Shown here piece by piece: positions 59,037 to 64,000 of a DNA stretch of 64,000 bases. Under the pieces are notes generated by a model. That model was not told the origin of the DNA. It did not search any database and saw only the letters and a list, made by a program, of their open reading frames with translations. The position numbers and the translations under genes are program-made. Origin of the DNA: Streptomyces sp. 2114.4 (GTDB lineage Bacteria > Actinomycetota > Actinomycetes > Streptomycetales > Streptomycetaceae); NCBI RefSeq assembly GCF_900187385.1, contig NZ_FYEY01000001.1, positions 806,001-870,000 of the forward strand, in the 5' to 3' direction. How positions within the stretch are numbered: position 1 is the stretch's first letter; each line of letters starts with the position of its first letter.

Positions 59037-59603
59037 TCAATTCATGAGTCTTCGGTAGCCGATGAGGGATGTGGCGATGCCGACGAACGCGGGGAAGCGA
59101 GCGGCCTTGCGTTCGTAGCGACGATGTAGGCGCCGGCAGCCGGCCGGCCAGGACACCGTCCGCTCAACTACCCAGCGGCTGTGTCGGCCCAGTCGCTGCG
59201 AGGGCTCAATGCCCCTTGCGGGCGATGCGGTGGGTGATGCCTCGGCTGTGCAGCCATCGGCGCAGGTGGTCGTAGTCGTAGCCCTTGTCGGCGTGGAGCT
59301 TTGCCGGCCGTCGGCGGCGGGGCCTCGGCGGGAGCGGATCGGCGGGATGCCACGGATAAGTGGCTCAAGGGCCTGGCTGTCGTGCAGGGTGGTACCGGAG
59401 ACACCCAGCGACAGCGGCAGCCCGTTTCTGTCCGTGACCAGGCAGATTCTCGAACCCGGTTTGCCGCGGTCGGTCGGATTGGGTCCGGTCAGTGGCCTCC
59501 TTTCGCACTCGGCGACCAGGTCCGGCCGGTCAAGAGGCACGGTCACCGTCGGCTCGGCCTCGAAGGACACGACCGGGCGCCACGCGGCCCGGGGCGGCAG
59601 CAC
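59037..59603 (-). pseudogene. IS5-type transposase, truncated and frameshifted
   Basis: LTGPNPTDRGKPGSRICLVT, LPLSLGVSGTTLHDSQALEP and RRYERKAARFPAFVGIATSL mark the frame 59603-59037. The middle part (KLHADKGYDYDHLRRWLHSR, about 59300-59215) lies in a second frame ending in a stop at 59210. RWVVERTVSWPAGCRRLHRR contains the catalytic Glu segment. The N-terminal quarter is missing or reduced to LLPPRAA. It is not functional. The element lies between the start of the membrane-anchored gene and a short broken frame at 59612-59692. Confidence 0.75.
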
Positions 59604-59611
59604 CTCTTCCG

Positions 59612-59692
59612 TTAGTGGGCCCCCACGATTTCCAGCCTGGCGTGCTGCAGCAACTCCGCGAGCTCGTGCCTCCCACCCGTCGTGCCCGTCAT
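59612..59692 (-). pseudogene. 5' fragment of a gene cut by the IS
   Basis: ATG 59692 follows a strong GGAGGAGG and starts MTGTTGGRHELAELLQHARL, but the frame ends after 26 residues at 59612, 9 bases before the transposase remnant. A gene with such a good start was most likely broken by the insertion. The rest of the gene was not found. Confidence 0.45.
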
Positions 59693-59780
59693 GGAACCTC
59701 CTCCTGCCCGAGCTGATTCCTGTCTCTCAGGGGCCCGGTCCCTCGCCGCCTGCCTCACGACTCCACAGGTCCACGGCTCC

Positions 59781-60494
59781 CTACAGCTTCAGGCCGTGCC
59801 GGGTGAGGTACCAGTTGTGGAACGTGAACAGCCCGCCGAGCATCACCAGCCAGAGCACGGTGCTGGTGAGCGGGAAGGCGTCCAGCGGGATCGTGTACAC
59901 CAGCACCACCCGCAGCAGCGCGTCGAGCAGGAAGACCGCTCCCCACACCGCCGTGATCAGTCGCAGGTGGTGACGGAATGCCGGCTCGTCGTCCCATCGC
60001 GCCTCCCAGGCGGTCAGGCCGGCCTCGCCCACCTTCGCGATGACGATGCCGCGTGAGGCCGTCATGATGAACGGGCGCCGAGTGAGCAGCGTGCCGAGCA
60101 CCCAGAGTCCGATCGCGGTGGTCAGCCAGCTGTCCCGGATCATCAGCACCCGCGGGCTGCCGGTGATCAGCGACAGCAGCGTTCCGGCCACCACCAGGCT
60201 CAGCGTGAACACCGCCATCGCCTCGACGCGCCGCTGCCGCACGATGCCGTAGCCGATCCACGGCAGGAGCAGCACACCGCCGACGACCATCGAGAGCCAC
60301 TGGCCCGCGCCGGCCGCCCGCAGCCCGTAGTAGGAGCCGAGCGGGAGGACGAGCTCGAAGAACAGTTGCGCGGCGAGCCGCCGGCGCAGCGCCGCCGTAC
60401 GGCCTCGGGCGGTCGCCGCGGCGGACGCGTCCGTGTCGGTCTGCGGTGCCTGGTGCGTTGCCATGGTGTGTGCCCCCGTGTCCGCTGTGGTCAT
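59781..60494 (-). CDS. VC0807 family membrane protein
   Basis: A 237-residue membrane protein with six hydrophobic helices. The VC0807-type pattern is visible: LAAQLFFELVLPLGSYYGLR, then VVGGVLLLPWIGYGIVRQRR, LLSLITGSPRVLMIRDSW and RRPFIMTASRG. Function unknown. Its ATG overlaps the TetR stop (ATGA), so it is co-translated with its likely repressor. Confidence 0.83.
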   Translation of the reverse strand: MTTADTGAHTMATHQAPQTDTDASAAATARGRTAALRRRLAAQLFFELVLPLGSYYGLRAAGAGQWLSMVVGGVLLLPWIGYGIVRQRRVEAMAVFTLSLVVAGTLLSLITGSPRVLMIRDSWLTTAIGLWVLGTLLTRRPFIMTASRGIVIAKVGEAGLTAWEARWDDEPAFRHHLRLITAVWGAVFLLDALLRVVLVYTIPLDAFPLTSTVLWLVMLGGLFTFHNWYLTRHGLKL

Positions 60495-61135
60495 GACGTG
60501 TTCCTGGTGGCGCGGTCGAACAGGTCCGCCAACTCGCGGCCGGCGGCCCGCACATCGAGATCGGGATCGTGGGTGGCGCGGCGCACCACGTCGTCGATGG
60601 CGGCGCGGATCGCCCGCATCATCACCCACGGGTCGAAGTCGCAGAACTCGCCCGCGCGTTGTGCCTTGCGGATCTGCTCCACCTGGACGGCGAGGTTCGC
60701 CTCCGTCGAGTCGAGGAAAGCGACCATGCCGGGGTCGCCGCCGCGGAGGTGGGCAAGGATCTCGACGATCGCCGCGAGGTGGTTCGGGTACTCGGCGAAC
60801 AGGTCGAGGTTGCCCTCGATCGAGGCGCGCAGGCGGGCCGCATAGCTCTCGTGGGCCTCGATGCGGGGGCGGATGTACCCCTCCGCGAGCCGCATCACCT
60901 CGGCGACGACCTCGCGCATCAGGTCGTCCCGCCCGTCGAAGTGGTAGGAGATCATCCCTGTGCTGCTCAGCCCGGCGCGCTCGGCGATCTTCGCGAACGA
61001 GGCCCGGTGGTACCCGACATCGGCGATGACCTCGATCGCCGCGGCGACGATCTGAGCCCGGCGGCCCGTCTCGGTGAAGGAAGGCTTGGTCTTGCGTGCC
61101 ACCTTTTGCTTGGATGCACTATTCCTTGCTTGCAT
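60491..61135 (-). CDS. TetR family regulator
   Basis: A 214-residue regulator with an N-terminal HTH (IVAAAIEVIADVGYHRASFA, then IAERAGLSSTGMISYHFDGR) and a helical ligand domain. ATG 61135 is taken as the start; no ribosome binding site precedes it, so it may be leaderless. Two inverted repeats and a 12-bp direct repeat lie over and just upstream of the start, which points to autoregulation together with the membrane protein. Confidence 0.87.
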   Translation of the reverse strand: MQARNSASKQKVARKTKPSFTETGRRAQIVAAAIEVIADVGYHRASFAKIAERAGLSSTGMISYHFDGRDDLMREVVAEVMRLAEGYIRPRIEAHESYAARLRASIEGNLDLFAEYPNHLAAIVEILAHLRGGDPGMVAFLDSTEANLAVQVEQIRKAQRAGEFCDFDPWVMMRAIRAAIDDVVRRATHDPDLDVRAAGRELADLFDRATRNTS

Positions 61136-61177
61136 GAGCAAGAAGGTAGCGGGGTTTGCTCACCCGAGCAAGAAGGT
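61125..61177. promoter_or_regulatory. Two inverted repeats at the TetR start, probable operators
   Basis: CTTGCT-TGCATG-AGCAAG (61125-61142) and TTGCTC-ACCC-GAGCAA (61156-61171) are inverted repeats; GAGCAAGAAGGT is repeated directly at 61136-61147 and 61166-61177, 30 bases apart. The first overlaps the proposed start codon, consistent with a leaderless, self-repressed gene. Confidence 0.6.
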
Positions 61178-61336
61178 GAGAGTGCGGCTGTCCGCGGTAC
61201 GGGCATGGGCGGTGCGGGGCAGCGCGGACGCCTGCGCCGCACAATGGGGAGTGGCCGCACATCCAGGCGTCTCCCGGGGACTTGGCCGCCACCGCCGGGA
61301 GAGGACCCTCTCCCCCGGACGACTTACGACGCCGCC

Positions 61337-61924
61337 TTACTCGCCAAAGCCGGAGGGCCGGGTGCCGTACTCAGGGGCCTCCCGTACCGGCAGCCCCCGC
61401 AGCAGGCTGTCCAGGAAGAGATCGAAGCGAAGCGGCGCGTCGCCGAGAAGACGCCGCTCCTGCGCACCGAGCCAGGTGACGAGCACGGTTCCGAACACGT
61501 ACCAGCTCTGCTCGGCCGACTCGGAGTCCGCGCCGCCCGCACGGAACGCCGCGATGACGGCGTCCCGCATCTTGAAGAAGCCGCGTGTGTGCCGGTGGGG
61601 CCGGGAGATACGGGTGGCGTAGCCGGGAGTCGCAAGGAACTCGTCATGCGCGGCCCAGGCGAGACGCCCCAGCCACGCACGCCAATTGCCCGGCGTGGGC
61701 GCATCGGCGGGAACGATGCGGTCGATCAGCGTCTCACTGATCAGGTCGATGACGCCCTCCCGCCCCTGAACCCAGCGGTAGAGGGCGGAGTGCGAGACCC
61801 CGAGCCGGGCCGCCAACTGCCGCATGGACAGCGACTCCAGGTCGCCGGAGGCGAGCGCAGCCTCCACGATCGCCCCCCTGCTCAGCCGCGCAGGCGGGCC
61901 GGGCCGCTTACCAGGACCAGTCAT
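61337..61924 (-). CDS. TetR family regulator
   Basis: A 195-residue regulator: LSRGAIVEAALASGDLESLS, then MRQLAARLGVSHSALYRWVQ form the HTH; the C-terminal domain (HDEFLATPGYATRIS, SWYVFGTVLVTWLG) is of the tetracycline-repressor-like type. ATG 61924 has GGAG upstream. It is divergent from the MFS exporter with 238 bases between, the usual layout of a repressor and its efflux pump. Confidence 0.87.
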   Translation of the reverse strand: MTGPGKRPGPPARLSRGAIVEAALASGDLESLSMRQLAARLGVSHSALYRWVQGREGVIDLISETLIDRIVPADAPTPGNWRAWLGRLAWAAHDEFLATPGYATRISRPHRHTRGFFKMRDAVIAAFRAGGADSESAEQSWYVFGTVLVTWLGAQERRLLGDAPLRFDLFLDSLLRGLPVREAPEYGTRPSGFGE

Positions 61925-62024
61925 GCTCCGGACCTTACCGACCTGGCGGGGGCTCCCGCTGACGGCCACCCCAGCCATGACGGCAGCCCCTGACGGTGGC
62001 GCGCCACTTGTCGGCGACGACTCC

Positions 62025-62070
62025 CTTGTCGGCGACTCCCCTGCCGGCGACTCCCCTGCCGGCGACTCCC
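62025..62070. repeat. 15-bp tandem repeat between TetR and MFS genes
   Basis: CTGCCGGCGACTCCC occurs at 62041-62055 and 62056-62070, with a degenerate copy at 62025-62040. It may bind the TetR protein or be a simple duplication. Confidence 0.6.
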
Positions 62071-62096
62071 CGCATCTTGGTGACCAATGGTCTCTA

Positions 62097-62115
62097 TTGA
62101 GTTAGGCTCACCTTA
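62097..62115. promoter_or_regulatory. Iron box (DmdR/IdeR type)
   Basis: TTGAGTTAGGCTCACCTTA matches the Streptomyces iron-box form TTAGGTTAGGCTCACCTAA at 16 of 19 positions. It ends 47 bases before the MFS start codon, where a promoter would be. The local DNA is the most A/T-rich of the gap, as expected of a promoter. Iron-dependent repression of the MFS gene is therefore likely. Confidence 0.75.
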
Positions 62116-62162
62116 CTTACTTCTGCTTCTCCGGTTTCTCCGTGCCGAAAGGAGGGAGTGCT

Positions 62163-63611
62163 GTGTCCGTACGCACGGAAAATGACGCGCGCCCCCGCAA
62201 GGACACGACCAGGCACCCCGCGAGGACCGTCGCACCCCCCGCGCTGCTCCTGCTGCTCGCCTGTGGTGCGCTGTTCCTGGTCATCTTCGACGCCACGATC
62301 GTCTCCGTCGCCCTGCCCGCGGTCGGCTCCGAACTCGGCTTCGGCAATGCGGGACTGGGCTGGGTGGTGAACGCCTACACGCTGACCTTCGCCGGTTTCC
62401 TGCTGCTCGGCGGGCGATTAGCCGACCTCTTCGGCACCCGTCTACTGCTGGTGACAGGCCTTGTGATCTTCACCCTGGGCAATGTGTGGTCCGGCCTCGC
62501 CGGCGGCCCGGTGCAGTTGGTGACCGCCCGCGCCGTGCAGGGCATCGGCGGGGCGCTGCTGATGCCCGCGACGCTGATCGTCGTGCACCAGGCGTACCGC
62601 GACCCCGTACGACGTGCCCGCGCGCTGAGCCTGTGGAGCATGGTCGGCGCGGTCGGCTCCGCCGCCGGAACGGTGTTGGGCGGGGCCCTCACCGACACGC
62701 TCGGCTGGCGCTCGGTGTTCTGGGTCAAGGTCCCCCTCGGCTTTGTCATCGCCATGGCCGGATGGCTGGTACTGCCCCGCCGGTCAGCCTCCACCGAACC
62801 GGGTGCAGGGCGCCGTTCCGTCGACGTGCTCGGGGCGTTCCTGGTGACAGCCGGTCTCGCCGCCCTCATCTACGGCGTCGTGACGGTCCGCGCGCCCGGC
62901 ACGCGCGGTGCGGCGTTGGCGGCCCTGGCCGGAGCCGTGACGCTGCTCGCGCTCTTCCTCGTCCATCAAGGCCGCTGGGCCCGCGAACCCCTCGTACCAC
63001 TGCGCATCTTCACCTACCGGTCGGTCAGCAGCGCCAACGCCGTCATCTTCGGTTTGGGCGTCGCCTACCTCGCCAGTCCCGTACTGCTCGCGCTCTATCT
63101 GCAACAGGTGCTCCACTACAGCCCCACTCGCGCGGGGTTCGGCTTCCTGCCGACCGCCTTCGCCGTGATGATCGGCGCTCACCTGTCCGGGCGCCTGACC
63201 CCGCGCTGGGGCACCCGCCGCACCGCTGCCGCGGGGACAGCCGTCTCGGCCGCCGGCTTCCTCTGGCTGTCGGGGATCGGAGCCCACAGCGCGTTCCTGG
63301 CGGACATCGCGCTGCCCGCGTTGCTGTTCGGCCTCGGCGCCGGCCTCGCGTTCACGCCCATCACCGTGGCCGCCACCAGCGGCATCGACCCTTCGATGAC
63401 CGGGCTCGCCTCGGGCCTGCTCAACACGACCCGGCAGGTGGCCACGGCACTCGGCATCGCCGTCCTCACCACCCTCGCCGAGGCCCGCGGTGGAGCCCCC
63501 GGCTTCGCCCTGGCCTTCGCGGCGGCCGCGGCGACGGCCCTCCTCGCCTCCCTCGCCGCCGCGGTGTGGATGCCGCCCCGCGTCGAACCCCCGCGCTCCC
63601 CGGCCGCTTGA
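62163..63611 (+). CDS. MFS transporter, DHA2-like (14 helices), probably iron-regulated
   Basis: A 482-residue proton-driven exporter with about 14 hydrophobic helices. IFDATIVSVALPAVGSELGF, then WVVNAYTLTFAGFLLLGGRL, DLFGTRLLL and SGIDPSMTGLASGLLNTTRQ follow the DHA2 (EmrB/QacA) pattern. Start GTG 62163 has AAAGGAGGG upstream, better than the earlier in-frame ATG. With an iron box before it and a divergent TetR, a siderophore or drug exporter is the best guess. Confidence 0.88.
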   Translation: MSVRTENDARPRKDTTRHPARTVAPPALLLLLACGALFLVIFDATIVSVALPAVGSELGFGNAGLGWVVNAYTLTFAGFLLLGGRLADLFGTRLLLVTGLVIFTLGNVWSGLAGGPVQLVTARAVQGIGGALLMPATLIVVHQAYRDPVRRARALSLWSMVGAVGSAAGTVLGGALTDTLGWRSVFWVKVPLGFVIAMAGWLVLPRRSASTEPGAGRRSVDVLGAFLVTAGLAALIYGVVTVRAPGTRGAALAALAGAVTLLALFLVHQGRWAREPLVPLRIFTYRSVSSANAVIFGLGVAYLASPVLLALYLQQVLHYSPTRAGFGFLPTAFAVMIGAHLSGRLTPRWGTRRTAAAGTAVSAAGFLWLSGIGAHSAFLADIALPALLFGLGAGLAFTPITVAATSGIDPSMTGLASGLLNTTRQVATALGIAVLTTLAEARGGAPGFALAFAAAAATALLASLAAAVWMPPRVEPPRSPAA

Positions 63612-63746
63612 GAAAGGTGGCACCAGCAGGAGCGGCCTCGGGAGCAAGGCAGCCGGCTCAGCCGGCCCCGGCGGCGGCCCCTTCCGAGGAGCGCCGTCGG
63701 CCACGAGCGGTGCCGTCCGTCGGTGCTCGCCCCCGCAGCTGGTGCG

Positions 63747-64000
63747 TCAGCCGAGATCCAGCAACTGCTCGTAGAAGCCGCCGATTTCCCGTTCCGTGTC
63801 GATCAGGTGGATCTCCAGGATCCAGTGGCAGCGCCGGCCGGACTTGTCGGTGCGCCGCATCGGGGTGTCGTTGGCCGGGGTGATGTAGGACTCGGTGTCG
63901 GCACCGTCGATCTTCTCGTGCGGGAATTCTCCGACCAGGTGGCCCGCGTGCCATCCTCCGAGGGCCCAGCCGGCTTCGACGGCAAGGTCCTGGACGTGGG
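63747..64000 (-). CDS. M24 family metallopeptidase, C-terminal part (5' end outside window)
   Basis: The last 84 residues of a creatinase/aminopeptidase P-like protein: AGWALGGWHAGHLVGEFPHE carries the G-H-G-like segment with metal-site His, and CHWILEIHLIDTEREIGGFY carries the late Glu-containing strand. It ends YEQLLDLG with a stop at 63747-63749. The frame is open at base 64000. It is convergent with the MFS gene; 135 bases between them hold no gene. Confidence 0.7.
   Translation of the reverse strand, partial: HVQDLAVEAGWALGGWHAGHLVGEFPHEKIDGADTESYITPANDTPMRRTDKSGRRCHWILEIHLIDTEREIGGFYEQLLDLG

Noticed and set aside
62025..62070. CRISPR-like array
   Set aside because: Units of 15 bases without spacers; a plain tandem repeat.

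Overview
The window is high-GC actinobacterial DNA and most likely comes from Streptomyces. The codon positions are strongly GC-biased, starts are often GTG after GGAGG-type ribosome binding sites, and the gene types are typical of the genus: apolipoprotein N-acyltransferase, Ung, paired FabG-like reductases, HipA-like kinase plus DUF3037, ALF-repeat proteins, DUF4232 lipoprotein, DUF6801 and DUF998 proteins, DmdR/IdeR-type iron box, and several TetR switches. The many decayed insertion sequences and frameshifted genes suggest a variable chromosomal region rather than the conserved core.

Layout. 1-9.8 kb is mostly housekeeping: the end of an ABC exporter, a SnoaL-like protein, Lnt, a Gfo/Idh oxidoreductase, a helical-repeat protein, Ung, a two-gene SDR operon, and a coupled HipA/DUF3037 pair. 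9.8-13.5 kb holds a decayed SIR2-like gene, an intact nucleotide-sugar dehydrogenase with a strong terminator, an unknown gene and degenerate DNA. 13.5-25.9 kb is a polymorphic-toxin island. On the minus strand it holds a secreted protein, a trypsin-fold protein with altered catalytic residues, a frameshifted ALF-repeat toxin with its immunity candidate, and a displaced PD-(D/E)XK-like toxin tip with a second immunity candidate. On the plus strand it holds an intact 1223-residue secreted ALF-repeat toxin overlapping its immunity gene, a truncated immunity paralogue, and an apparently active V8/trypsin-like protease with the same five-repeat tail as the inactive one.

26-33 kb has IS1182- and IS21-type remnants, small secreted proteins, an XRE/transmembrane/ricin-lectin protein facing a paired palindromic operator, a GNAT enzyme, an SDR and a DUF4232 lipoprotein. 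33.4-37.1 kb is a coupled three-gene unit: a small protein with a GDN-type motif, a membrane NACHT NTPase with the same motif, and a DUF6801 surface protein whose membrane anchor is out of frame. 38.7-40.7 kb holds a TetR/DUF998 switch with three operators.

41.5-51.3 kb is a ten-gene, largely overlapping operon: MalY/PatB-type PLP enzyme, amidohydrolase, MFS transporter, MaoC-like protein, hexapeptide protein, a 34-residue peptide, winged-helix regulator, acyl-CoA ligase and two acyl-CoA dehydrogenases. It reads as one pathway for activating and oxidising an acyl-CoA, coupled to PLP chemistry, hydrolysis and transport. The substrate cannot be named.

51.4-64 kb holds an NTF2-like protein, an ABC exporter with its own terminator, a MazG-like enzyme, three broken IS5-type transposases, a DUF1906-like protein, a TetR/quinone-oxidoreductase switch with a perfect operator, a TetR/VC0807 pair, a TetR/MFS divergent pair with an iron box before the MFS gene, and the 3' end of an M24 peptidase gene. 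No rRNA, tRNA, CRISPR array or replication origin was seen.

Family names come from recognising motifs and remembered family patterns by eye. No database search was run.
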